This document shows, piece after piece, positions 46,420-57,910 of a stretch of 64,000 nt of DNA. The first letter of the stretch is position 1. Each line of letters starts with the position of its first letter. The position numbers and the translations under genes were made by a program. The notes under the pieces are model-generated. The model made no database searches and had not been told where the DNA came from. It was given only the letters and a program-made list of their open reading frames with translations. The stretch is taken from NCBI GenBank assembly GCA_028671895.1, contig CM053795.1, positions 15,769,501-15,833,500 of the forward strand. The letters are read 5' to 3'. This DNA is from Oenanthe sinensis. Its lineage: Eukaryota > Streptophyta > Magnoliopsida > Apiales > Apiaceae.

Positions 46420-47274
46420 GGGAAAATCAATTAGGACATCCCAACATTATATGATTTTTTGAGTTTAAGTCCTTAAATTATTTTTTTCGTAATTGAGTTC
46501 TTAAACTATTTAATTTTTGGATTTAAGTCCTTAAACTATTTTTTTCGTAATTGAGTACTTAAAATATATAATTTTTTTATTTAAGTCCTTAAATAAAATA
46601 ATTTTTTATTAGAATTCTTAAATTAAATTTTATTTTGAAATCAGATCCTTCTATCTAATTTTTTTAACAAACATCAATTTAATTATTAATGGAACATTTT
46701 CTTATTTTAACATATATATTTAAAATTTAAAATTAATTTTTAAACTATATTGAACACATATAATATTAAAATATAATTAAGTTATATATATTAATTTACA
46801 TATATACAACTTTATATTAGTTGGTTCTTATTATTAAAATTTTATTTTAATCAGATCCAAGAAAACAAATCATTTATATTATTACATTTACTAAGTTTTG
46901 TTGTTGAAGTTCATATATTTATTATAATAATTCACTCCAAAGTTTTAAATAATATATAATTATTATTTTAAAATAACTGACTCGATTAAAGGAAACATAA
47001 CTTTTTTGTTTTAATTTAATTAAGTCACATTACTAAATTAAGAAATTATTTTATTTAAGAACCTAAGCCTAAAAATATACTCCGTATATATTTAGTTTAA
47101 GGATACAATTAGGAAATAAATCAAAAAATATATAATTTTAGTACTTAATTACGAAAAAAATAGTTCAAGAACTTAAATCTAAAAATTATATAGTTTAAGA
47201 ATTCAATTACGAAAAAAATAGTTTAACAACTTAAATTCAAAAAATCATTCAAGAATGTTTTAATTGATATTTCC
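46420..47274. mobile_element. Long inverted-repeat element, Mutator-like MITE, 855 bp
   Basis: The ends GGGAAAATCAATTAGGACAT and, read inward from the right, GGAAATATCAATTAAAACAT match at 11 of the first 13 bases. The flanks AAAATATTA (46411-46419) and AAAAAATTA (47275-47283) fit a 9-bp duplication with one change. Each arm, about 180 bases long, holds a tandem repeat around TTAAACTATTTTTTTCGTAA, with the order inverted in the right arm. It lies about 320 bases before the THO4 start codon. Non-coding. Confidence 0.7.
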
Positions 47275-47554
47275 AAAAAATTAACCAAATATGGTGCGGT
47301 AACATTTGGAGATTACAAAGCAACCTATGTATAGTACGACACCGTTTAATGTAAACGAAATTTGAATTAAAAATCTTTTGTAGAAGCACGAATCTTATAA
47401 ATCGCAAAACAAATCTCTGGCTCTCATCTTCTCCTTTGGTCAACCAACCCGAGTCTCCCAACCCGATCCATCATCCTCATCCTCTTCCCAGTTGTTCTCA
47501 CTCCAACCCTAGTCTTAACCTAATTGTATTCAAATACATACACACATCCCTATC

Positions 47555-47562
47555 TAGGGTTT
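47555..47562 (+). promoter_or_regulatory. Telo-box in the THO4 leader
   Basis: TAGGGTTT, the complement of AAACCCTA, 29 bases before the start codon. A similar AACCCTAG word lies near 47506. These motifs are common in plant genes tied to growth. Confidence 0.5.
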
Positions 47563-47590
47563 ATTTATACATACATCTATACATACAAAG

Positions 47591-50500
47591 ATGTCTGCTT
47601 TAGACAAATCTCTCGACGATCTCATCAATGACAACAAGAAGTCCAGCCGCGCCGGTCGAGGCAGAGGCCGGTCTTACGGTCCCGGTCCAGCTCGCCGGTC
47701 CAACAATCGCTCTTCATATCGACCCGCTCCGTACTTATCCAAGGTACTTTTAATTTATCCATCCTCAATTGCCTTTTTTTTTCCTATTTAAATTCATGTC
47801 TTGTGTGTGTATTTATGTTATTATGTATGTATGCTTTTATTTGTGTGTATATGTGTGTGTGTATATTAATTGAGTTAGGTTTTGGTTTTTGTTGGATATG
47901 TAGGCGCCAGATTCGGCATGGCAGCATGATATGTTTAGTTCGGATCAGGCGATGGCGAATCAGGGATACGTAGACCGTAACCGAGCTTCGGCTATTGAAA
48001 CCGGAACAAAGCTGTATATATCCAATCTCGATTATGGTGTTTCTCAAGAGGATATTAAGGTTATTTATTTTCCCCGTTTTGGTATATTTAATAGAGATTT
48101 TGTTGTTTGTTTGATTACTTAGGTGAATTACAGTATGATACACATGTTTAAGTGTCTTGGACATGCTGATGAAAGATTCGGTTGTTTATTTGTAATTATT
48201 ATGATTGTTTCGAATGGGACAAGCTGTTGAATAGTTAAAAGGATAAAACGATGGATAACTAATGTCAAAGTCACAAGAAAATGAGATTCGCACAATAAAA
48301 TTTTTTCGTTTATTTTTTTTTATGGTTAATACTCCAAGAAACTGAAACCCAAATATGTGTGTGTAATCTAATAATGTGATTGTAATTGGCTTTCTTGTGC
48401 TCTTCTGTGATCTATTAAAATTGGGCTAATCTAGTCAGGCATGCCCTAGATTATAGTTGATAGACAGGGGAATGAGACCCTTTAATGTATAATGTTACTG
48501 CAGTTGAATTAAGTGATTTAGTCTGTGTTCAAGTTAAACATTAGTATCTGTTTTTTTTTTTAAATTTAGACTTTGATTTATACTTCAGACTAGTTGCTAA
48601 GTTAAATTTCCATTATGTCATGTGCATTCTACTCTACGTTGGTGTAAGTTGATCATTTTTTAGGTTAGAAGCATTTACTTCTTAACAGAGTGATTGCATA
48701 TGTATTCTTTTAATTCTTTTTTTATTTTCAATTTCGAATGCATTTTTGTTGCTTTACATGTGTGAAATGACAACTGACAAGAATAGTTTGGTAGCCCTTT
48801 TGTGCCTGATAATGGCAACTTTGAGATTAAAGTAATAGCTTCTTGTATACTTATTTTAGACAGTGTATTAAGTAAGTGGTTCAGGTCAGTGTACATCTCC
48901 TTTTTTGGACTAAACGACTAGTTTGATAATCTTAATTTAATCTTTCTGCCTCGGTTAAATAAATTTTATTAGAAACTTTTTTCAGTTATTTAATTTGATA
49001 TAAGTTGTCAGAGTAGTATATATTGGAGAAAGAACAGCTACCTTATCTTGTATTTATTGATTTATGTGGGTTCCTAGCGTTCCAAGAACGTGATTTCTCT
49101 TATCTTTCATGTAATTCTCCGCGTGTGTGCTTATGCTCAACTCTTAAGGGCTTTTATCATTTTCATTCTATCACTATCTTGCAAAATTAGTTGTAATTTT
49201 GTGTTAAATGTTGAATATGGAAATGGCCTTGGAACTTTATGCAGGAGCTCTTTGCAGAGATTGGTGATTTGAAAAGATCAGTAGTGCATTATGATCGAAG
49301 TGGAAGATCAAAGGTATATATTCAAATTTAACATATGTATGTGGTCTTCTAGAACATGTTGTGTCCTGTTATGAGTTTAGAAACCATTTTATCCCTAGGG
49401 AACGGCCGAAGTGGTCTTTTCACGGCGTCAAGATGCATTATCAGCTGTTGTTAAGTACAATAATGTCCAACTTGATGGGAAACCAATGAAAGTAGAGATT
49501 GTCGGCACAAACATAGTGACTCCTGCAGCTGGACCACCATTTGCAAACAACAATGTTTCAAACTTCAACGTAGTTCCTCGAAGGTATTTACTCATTTTCT
49601 AATTTAGTTACTTATATTGCCTTTTATTTTCCAAATGAATCTGATTGGCACTTCATACAATCTTTTATGATATTATATACTCGAACTTTGTAATCACGTG
49701 ATTGATTGTAAATCAAGTTCCACTTTTTCTATACCAATAGCATTAAATCCGCTTTTGACTAGCTCTATAATTGCATTAAAACCATATTGTATATTTAAAT
49801 ACAGATTTGAATCGGTTAATTATATATGTCAGCCAGCTGCAACTAGCACATTCATGTTATAGGTTGTTAATTTGAGACTTCTCTTCTGATTCTTTATTAC
49901 AGAGCACTGTTAAATCATACAGTGTGGATTATGTAGAATGGCTGTATCAGAGCAAGATAGGCTAAATTACCTAGGTTTCATTTGTTCATGTGATAAGTGC
50001 TAAATCTGAATATTAATTAAGTTATTTTCTTCTAAATCTTAATTTCAACATTGTTGTTTATTGTTTAGCGGAAATAAATCGAATCAAACATGCCTAACAT
50101 GTCTTATTCCAGAGGTGGGTGAGATGTACACAGACCTTGCCCCCCCCCCTTTCTACTGGGCTACAGCTAGAACGTACACAAGTATCTGTGTAGGAAAGAA
50201 ACTTTATCAAAGCTAAACTGCTGAAACAAAAAGTTACGAGTCTCTATGGGTATAGAGGTCTTACCTTGAAGATGAAAAAACTTTAGAAAAAGTTTGCATT
50301 CTGCAACTTCATTGTTTTTTTTGACAGAATTAACATTTTCATTCATAAATTATATAAAGATACAATACCGAGAGGAAAAGGTTTCTTTCATTCTAAAACG
50401 TTTATCATCTAACTGAAAGTCAAGATGTTCCTGAAAATTTAGACAATAAGACATTAAAGTCTGAAAAGAAAACACCCATATATAATAATACAAGTTACAA

Positions 50501-52070
50501 AGAAATCTCTGAAATTTGTTAAAGCGCTTCTGTCATCAATATCCACTTCAAGATATTTCTACATGTCCAAATAACTGATATCATGCACGAGAAAATCACA
50601 AATAAATCCGAAATAAGTCAAAAATTAAAATAAGACTAAAATATTATTACATATATTTTTTACAATAATATCATATGAAATAATAATGCACAATTACCAA
50701 TTTTAAGTTATATTCTTATGTTGCATATAGATATTTTGACTTTTAAATGGAGTTGACTAGTTGAGAATGTAATAAAAAAGTTGACAAATTAAAGGTGTAA
50801 AGGAAGGATGAAGGTAATGAAAAGGAACAGGGTATGAATATGATGGTATTTAATTTGATGATAAAATTCGTGAAGGATGTGAGCGAGAAAGAAATGCATA
50901 AACAGCAAATAACCTCTAATTTAAATTCTGAAACAATGGAGAATATTCAGCCGTTAGGGTTCTGACTACTTCCCCCCCCCCCCCCCCCCCCCCTTTTTGG
51001 TCCTTAGAAATGGAAGTTCTTCAACTTGTTGCTTTCGTGAGCCTTTGAGTAGTTATTAGTTTTGCCTTCCAGTTAGGTCAGTTAGGCTGATGAGACCTGA
51101 TTGCTTGTGGTAAAGTGCAGTCTATTGATTCAGGGGGTCCTTAATTCCTATGTTTGATTGTATAGAACACATTTGAAGGAATGAATGTGAGGAGATATGT
51201 ATTCTTGTATAGAACAAATTTGAAGGAAAGAATGAGGGGTCGTCTGCTTGTGCATTATAGATGATGTGGAATTGGTTAGATCCATCTGAGATTGATTAGT
51301 TGCATGTGGTAATGAAGGTGGACCACGGACGAGATTAATTAAAAGAAGGATGTATGTGTCCAAATGGAGAGAATATGTGGCCGTCTTGAATTGGTCCAGT
51401 ATGTTTCTGAAGCCCATGTTTGTTTTAAGGGATCATAATCCCCAAACTATTACCTTGTTTACTCTAAATTTAAAAGAATGTTATCCTTAAAACTAGATAT
51501 TAATCATTTTTCAGTTCATTTTTATAGGATTAGAATACCTTCTCTCATTTGGTATAACAATCCCATTGAAGCTAACCAAAAAGATGTGATTGAAATGTAA
51601 TTTTATGGGATAATACTCCTTAAACTTTATTGTAAATAAGGTAATAGTACGGGGATTATAATCCCTCCAAAACCAGCATTTGCCAAGTTCTTTATGTGTT
51701 TTAAGCTAATTAAAGCTTTATTCAGGCCCAGACAACAAGAAAGAATAATCTTATTGTATTCTTTTAGTATCCTGTTTATGGGATTGTTTGCATGTAAAAC
51801 TTAGAGTACATTATAGCCAGATTCTATGATATGTTATATTGTGCATTACCTCCATTCTTGGTGAACTTGTATCTTATTAAGCCTTATTAATTTATGTTTT
51901 GGAACAGTAACCAAGAAAGAGGTGGATTTGGAAGGTCGCGTGGTGGTGGTCGGGGTCGTGGATCTGGGAGGGGACGTGGAAGTGGAAGAGGACGTGGTGA
52001 GAAGTTATCTTCAGATGACCTTGATGCTGATTTAGAGAAGTATCATGCAAGTTCAATGCAGACAGATTAA
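47591..52070 (+). CDS. THO4: THO complex subunit 4 / ALY-REF mRNA export adaptor
   Basis: Five exons, 47591-47743, 47904-48059, 49245-49313, 49399-49583 and 51908-52070, total 726 bases and give 241 residues without a break. The N-terminal MSALDKSLDDLI is the UAP56-binding motif of ALY proteins, followed by an Arg/Gly-rich box (SRAGRGRGRSYGPGPARR). A single RNA-recognition motif runs from about residue 86 to 165, with RNP2 LYISNLD and RNP1 GTAEVVFS. A second RGG box (GRSRGGGRGRGSGRGRG) and a C-terminal copy of the helicase-binding motif (SSDDLDADLEKY) complete the usual architecture. The protein couples transcription and splicing to mRNA export from the nucleus. Intron 4 is long (2.3 kb) and holds a SINE-like fragment, a C22 run and a MITE. 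Confidence 0.95.
50109..50175 (-). mobile_element. SINE-like fragment in THO4 intron 4
   Basis: Read on the minus strand, GCAAGGTCTGTGTACATCTC followed by ACCCACCTCTGG resembles the 3' half of the Au-type plant SINEs (consensus near GTAAGGTCTGCGTACA...CCCTCCCCAGACC). It is preceded by a G-run (C10 on the plus strand, 50140-50149). Short and decayed. Confidence 0.4.
50972..50993. repeat. C22 homopolymer in THO4 intron 4
   Basis: Twenty-two consecutive C's followed by five T's, on the transcribed-sense strand. Length is likely variable or misjudged in assembly. Confidence 0.9.
51429..51665. mobile_element. MITE in THO4 intron 4, 237 bp
   Basis: The ends GGGATCATAATCCCCAAACT and, read inward from the right, GGGATTATAATCCCCGTACT continue as inverted repeats through CTATTACC, about 26 bases with three differences. 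The terminal GGGATTATAATCCC is itself a palindrome. The target duplication is unclear. Confidence 0.65.
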
Positions 52071-55000
52071 CTGTTTAAGTACCTTCATGGTGGTTGATGA
52101 GAAGTTTACACCTGTTGCCGTAGCAATTCCGTACTTTATCTGCTTCTCCCAACAATTCTGTATCTTATTATCCATCTAGTTACAATGACAAGAAAGAAAG
52201 TACTACCCTAGTAGAACAGCTTGTAGACCCTTGGTTTGTGGAGTTTGGGCTTTTAATCTCGATATTCTTTTCATTTGGGATATATTTTGTATTGATGGAT
52301 AATAGATTTATTCAACTTCTCGATACTTGGGTATCATTAATATATGTTCCTGGTTTATTCTGGATTCGGAATCACATAGCCTCAAATTGGTTCTCCCATG
52401 TTCAATTCAATGGAGTTAAGAAGGAGACTGAGATTTGGATTAGTGGCACTGGAAGTCTGAGCTACTATTTCAAAGTCCCAGACTGCCTTCTCGTTGTCGG
52501 AATATCAATACTCAGGTAGTTTTCTCTTGAACATATTTTCTTTTATCAACTACTACACTTATCTTATCCTGTCATCCCTTGCTTTTACACCGAAATGCAG
52601 TTTATGAGGTTTGATTAAATATCCAAGTCCTACAGAATTGGTAATATTAGAACAAGAACATGCATCACCATAGATCATAGAAGAAACACAATGTCAAATC
52701 ATATATGTGCCTCTGATTAGATGTGTTGATTATGTGGGCAACCTGTTACAAACTCGTTCAGTTAGTTGAATACATCTCCAGTAGTTTGACTTCTGAAGCT
52801 GGAAATGTCATTTGCAATCATAGTGCCCTGTGTTGATACTTGGACTTGGGTATCATCATCAATCTGTGAGGCTAGAATTAGAAGTTGCCTTTGTTTGATG
52901 ATGTTTTGTGCAACTAAGGCACACAGAGGCACGTTTATTTAAAGTTCTTGCTTCTGAATTGTGAGAAGGCCCGGTTCATATAATCCTCAGGATCTCACTT
53001 GAAAGTTTCTGACAATGAACACTGCTAGCCAACTGTGAAACAAGTGTCTTTTTGTAGTTCTAGTTGAAGGATGTATTCCGTTGGTGATTTTCTTAGATCT
53101 AGGGACTTGTATAGATGAAGCATAAACGGTGAATGTTTGTCAGCCAGGTTTCTTGCTGCAGGTAATTTTTTAGATTGTTTTAATACCTGAAAATTGGCAT
53201 TGAATTCTCTCATGTGTATACTGAATGTACTTTTGATATGGTGTTTAGAAAATTTGGGGATTTTGTGATTACGAATTATAAAGTGAGCAAGTTAAACAAG
53301 TCGATGAATGAAAGGTTGAAACTTGAAAGTAATGGATTACGAATTATACATGCATGTATATAAACTGAAACAGACAACGTGTTGAGATTTATATGCAGAG
53401 AACAACAATGATAAAAATTGCTGTGTTACAATCACAAAAACAGTGTGACAACTGTTTACTATTATTACGCACATTTTGGGCAAATGCACAAAGACAAGAG
53501 CACGTCTTGTCTGATAAATTATTATACAAGTTCACTTCAGCAACGTCGTCAACAAATTCCTCAGGTCCATCATTCAATACTCGCAGTGTGTTTCCTGAAA
53601 CTGAATATTCCGCCCCCTGTGGAATTAGCAAGATAAATTGGACCGGTGACAAGGTCCCTAAGTTCCACATTGTTGGTTCTTGTGTTTGTTTGTGTGGACT
53701 GCATCTCTCCTGTCTCTTTTCTGGTAACCTATGCAACTCGTGCCTCTTTTTGACTTTCTTAGTAGTTAGTAGAGAAACCAACCGCCTTCCCGTCTACGAA
53801 TTAGAGTCCTTGCTGTTTCAATTTCTACCTTTTGTAATTGATAATGTTGGCACATAAGCTCTATTTTCTGATGGATAATGGACTTTCACAACATGGTTAT
53901 TAGTACTCCACGTCCAATAACTCTTCTTTTAAATAATGAATTCACATAGATTACTCCAATCGAATTTGCCTTCTCACTAATCACACTAGATGCAAAGGGA
54001 TACAACTTTTTTCTTTTCTTAAATTGTTTATCAAAGTGAAATATTTCTTTTAGAGTCCGGTTGAAGAAATTCTCATACTTTATTTATTTTATTTTATGTA
54101 ATACTCACATTAGAGTCTACAAGGAAAAAAAAAATCCTTATAAAATTTGTCAAAATTATAGAAGAAACCGTGGCATAAAATCTTATCAGAACAGTCTAGT
54201 ATTTTTATTTTTAGTTAATTTCTAATTCTTTTAAAAAAAATTTGAATTGATTATTCACAAATCAAACATCCTGACGAAAAAAGAACTACATTGTTCACTT
54301 AAATGAAATAATACGATTTGTTCGTGATATGATAACAGAACATTTATACTTTAATCGATACTGTTGATGCAAATATTGTTCTTATCTTTAAGCTTGTTTT
54401 GACCCGTTTGTTTTCCAATATATATATATTTTTTAATTTATAAATGACATATTAGTTAAATGAAATGAAATATTATCTCATTTTATTTAAGTTTTTTTTA
54501 TTTTCTGAAAATATAAAAATTTGATAAGGAGTTCATTGGAACTGACGTGACCTCAGCTAAAATATTTTAATTTCGTTGTAATCTTGAATTTTATTTTAGC
54601 TTTAATTTAATAATTTGTTCACGAATTGAGAGAAGACAAAAAACTTTAGTTGAATAAAAATAAATATATTTTTATAAGAGGAATATAACACATACAAATT
54701 TATATAAATATCAAATTAAAATATATGAAATATCAGTACATTGGATCATTTGAATCCTGGCATAAAAAAATTTCAAAAAGAAATTATAATCATTTAATAT
54801 ATAAGTAGAAATAGATTACATAATGTAATGTTATAAAAAAAAGAATTTTAAAAGTTTGAATAAATAAACTATACCTTAATACAGATATTTATGTAATATA
54901 CAAGAGATTAATAAAAGCGATCTTTTGACAAAAAATAAAAGCGATCTTATAAACTATTTTCAATACCATATATTCATAAATATTTATGAGATACTTATCG

Positions 55001-55217
55001 AACCAATTAAACACTAATATATGCAATTAACAGATCGTAAACGGTCCTATACCGTAACTGAAAAGATTGTATCAATGATTAATAATCAAGATTATGGTGA
55101 ATAATAATTGATTCTATAGATAAAAGGATTTAACTAAAACAATCAAATTTTAATTATCTATTTATTCTGAAAGAACAGGGTAATACACGTCATCGGATAA
55201 ATACTAGACCCGGTAAT
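52071..55217. other. Spacer between THO4 and the Stowaway elements
   Basis: The first few hundred bases are the THO4 3' UTR. Two longer open frames were examined: 52238-52519 (+, 93 codons) and 53389-53781 (-, 130 codons, containing FILLIPQGAEYSVSG and LNDGPEEFVDDVAEV). The second is the more protein-like, but I recognise neither and see no splice partners. From about 54000 the sequence becomes AT-rich without features. Confidence 0.35.
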
Positions 55218-55219
55218 TA

Positions 55220-55474
55220 CTCCATCCGTTCTCTTTTAATTGTCCACTTTATTTTTAGTGCGATCAAATTGACACATCTTTGACCGTAATTTAACTATAA
55301 TATATAAATAAAAAATTAAAAATTTATATTATTAGAAAATATATATTATCTACTTTAAAATGTATATTTTAGTTTTTTAAAATTATAAAACAATAATTTT
55401 TAACTCTTAATCAAAAAATTAGTTAATTTGATTAGAAAAGAGTCAAAATGAACGACTATTTAAGGAGGGAGAGG
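55220..55474. mobile_element. Stowaway-type MITE, 255 bp
   Basis: Starts CTCCATCCGTTCTCTTTTAA after TA (55218-55219) and ends AAGGAGGGAGAGG before TA (55475-55476). The ends are imperfect inverted repeats of the plant Stowaway consensus; the arms also share TAATTGTCCA and AAATGAACGACTA in diverged form. Confidence 0.65.
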
Positions 55475-55489
55475 TAGGTGTAAGTGCTA

Positions 55490-55746
55490 CTCCCTCTGTC
55501 CCATTTAATTGTATACGTTTTTTTTCCACTGCCCGACACGCATTTTAAGGTAACTATAAAGTATAGTTCCACAACTTATTTTTAAAATTTTCTTTTTTTG
55601 TATAAAAATTTAACAATCCTATTTTTATACAAAAAAAGAAAATTTTAAAAATAAATTATGAATCTATCTTTAAAATGCACCTTAAAATGCGTGCCACGCC
55701 CCCGTCCCCCAATATATACTATTCAATGGGACGGGGACGGAGGGAG
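55490..55746. mobile_element. Stowaway-type MITE, 257 bp
   Basis: CTCCCTCTGTCCCATT at the left and GGGACGGAGGGAG at the right, flanked by TA at 55488-55489 and 55747-55748. Inner arms around AAAAAAAGAAAATTTTAAAA are also inverted copies, so the whole element folds into a hairpin. It lies 15 bases after the previous MITE. Confidence 0.85.
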
Positions 55747-56121
55747 TACAAATTTGGAATATTAAACATATATAATAATCTTTTTAAAAATTAAAACAAA
55801 TAAACAAAGCTTCATATATTGTCAGATTATAAAGGTGAACACGTGGATCTAAAAATTAGCAGAGAATCTAAACAAAAAATAAAAAGAAAAGTTTATTAAA
55901 AGTAAAAATAAAATACAAATAATAAATAAATCAAACTTTTGTTTCTCCTCCAGTCCCATTTTACTTGGAAACTAGTCGTGTTTTGTTAACAGTAGAGAGA
56001 GAAGAGCCGCCTCTTCTTCTTAACCCTATTTTTATTTTCTCTCTCTATACATTTCTCTTTTTAGATTTTTTTTTTTTTTCACTTGGTTCTTGGAAAGCTT
56101 GATACCCTTTTGGCATTTCTG

Positions 56122-57908
56122 GTAAGATTTTGATTCTTTTTAATTTTTAATTTGAGTAATATTGATTTACTGTTTTTTTGACTATTGTCAGCTGATGAAG
56201 TAGCTCTGTTTTTTATTGAATGGTTTGGTATTTGTGTGTTTAATGGGTTTGTTTTAGTCATTTATGATGTGGGCATTTGTTGTACTTTCTTGTTTTGTGG
56301 TGAAGTTTTCAACTTTTTATATACTGCTTGGTTAAATTTATAAAAATTATATTTTTATGATATGGGTGTTGATTTGTGACTCTGGTTGTTGTTTGATGGT
56401 TCAGCTGGGTGATGATATTATGGTTTATTGTATTGTATGTGTGTGAATGTGATGTTTTCTTGAGTTTTGGATGCTGAAACTTGGATTTTTACTGTAGTAG
56501 CCTGGTTTTGAGCAAGAAAATTGAATTTAGTGTTGAAGGGTGTTAGCTTTGATTGTTTTATTGGGGGAATGATGTTCTTATTTAGAGGGGTTGGCTGATT
56601 GGTGTTGCGTTGTTTTCTTGAGTTCATGATGAAAGTTACTTGGATTTTTACTGTTTTGGGGGAGTGATGTTCTTATCTAGTGGGTTTGACAACATGATGA
56701 TGCGTTGGTTTTATATTTGTATAAATGTGATGTTTTCTTCAGTGGACAATGCTGAAACTTACTTGGATTTTTACTGTTTTGGCTTTATCGTAAGTAACAC
56801 TAGTGCAAATTCCCGCAGATTGGTCCTAATCGGAATTTACTTCAAAAGCTTTGTTTCTCGTTAAGAGACTGTTTTCTCTAATTATCGTGATAGGAAGGGA
56901 GAGCCAGATGGAGATATACCCGTAACATTTAGCAAAAAAAAAATCTTCCGAAAAATAGAATTATTAGAAAGTGTGATTTTAATATTAAATTTAATGATTT
57001 TAAATCAAACAGTGTAAGCTTTGATTGTTTTATTGGGGGAATGATTTTCTTATCCATTGGGTTTGACTACATGATGATGTGTTGTGTCAATGTTAGTTTT
57101 TGCTTGTGCTTTCTGTTCGAAGCAATAGTAGAGACCACTTAGCTTCATTACCACTCAAGATGCAATTAGCATTCTTCAAGCTGCCCCCTGCTACCCATTA
57201 ATTCTATGTTAAGCTATTCATGTAAATCTATTGACGTTATGCTTGTACTGATTGAACTCTGTATGTTCAGAATTCTAAGGGTTTTTTCTCATCTAAATAT
57301 AGTTTTGTTTCTTTATACTTCTGATGTAATATATTATGTATATCAAAACTTAAGAGACTGTATGCTGACAGTATAGAGTTGGTCTAGGTTGTTGACTTGT
57401 TTTCATTCCTCTATTTCGTCACCTTTATCTATTTATCAAGCATCAACGGATTAAAGGAATAAAAAGTCACCCTGTGTATTAGTTATTCTATCTTTTGTAG
57501 CCTCTCTAGTTTTATGTTGATAAACTTCTAGATACAGCGTTGAGATATGTCAATTGTCACATAACCCATATTTTAAAGCTTAAATATCTAATAGGCCGTG
57601 GTCTAATTTTCGCTAGCAAGTCTTGTTTGCAAAATTTGTGTAAGAATATGAGCACATATGCACTGGAACAACAAGTACACTCTTTTTACAACTGGTCATA
57701 TATTCTTTCTTAATGATTTCTAGTTTCTCTTGTTCTTTCCCAGCAGTAGTGATAGAGGAAGTGGTATGCGGACAGCTTTAGCAATATATGCCATTGTTCT
57801 TGGCATTAGTACATCTATTGTTTTCCTAGAGTTTTAATGATGTTTTATGGTGGGAAACTGGGAATTACTGGTGTCAATTGAGGAGTTTAAAGTTTTTTTA
57901 ACGTGCAG
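56122..57908 (+). other. Leader intron of the PPR-SMR gene
   Basis: A pyrimidine-rich leader (about 55980-56121) ends TTTCTG|GTAAGATTTT and a TTAACGTGCAG|AT acceptor lies two bases before the ATG at 57911. The 1787-base intron contains a diverged duplication with the phrase CTTGGATTTTTACTG (about 56480, 56640 and 56761). No coding sequence is supported in it. Confidence 0.65.
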
Positions 57909-57910
57909 AT

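Noticed and set aside
52238..52519. 93-codon frame after THO4
   Set aside because: Follows within the likely 3' UTR, no recognised domain and no splice evidence.
53389..53857. 130-codon minus-strand frame overlapping 154- and 72-codon plus-strand frames
   Set aside because: Protein-like in parts, but not recognised and without upstream or downstream exons; left as unassigned sequence.
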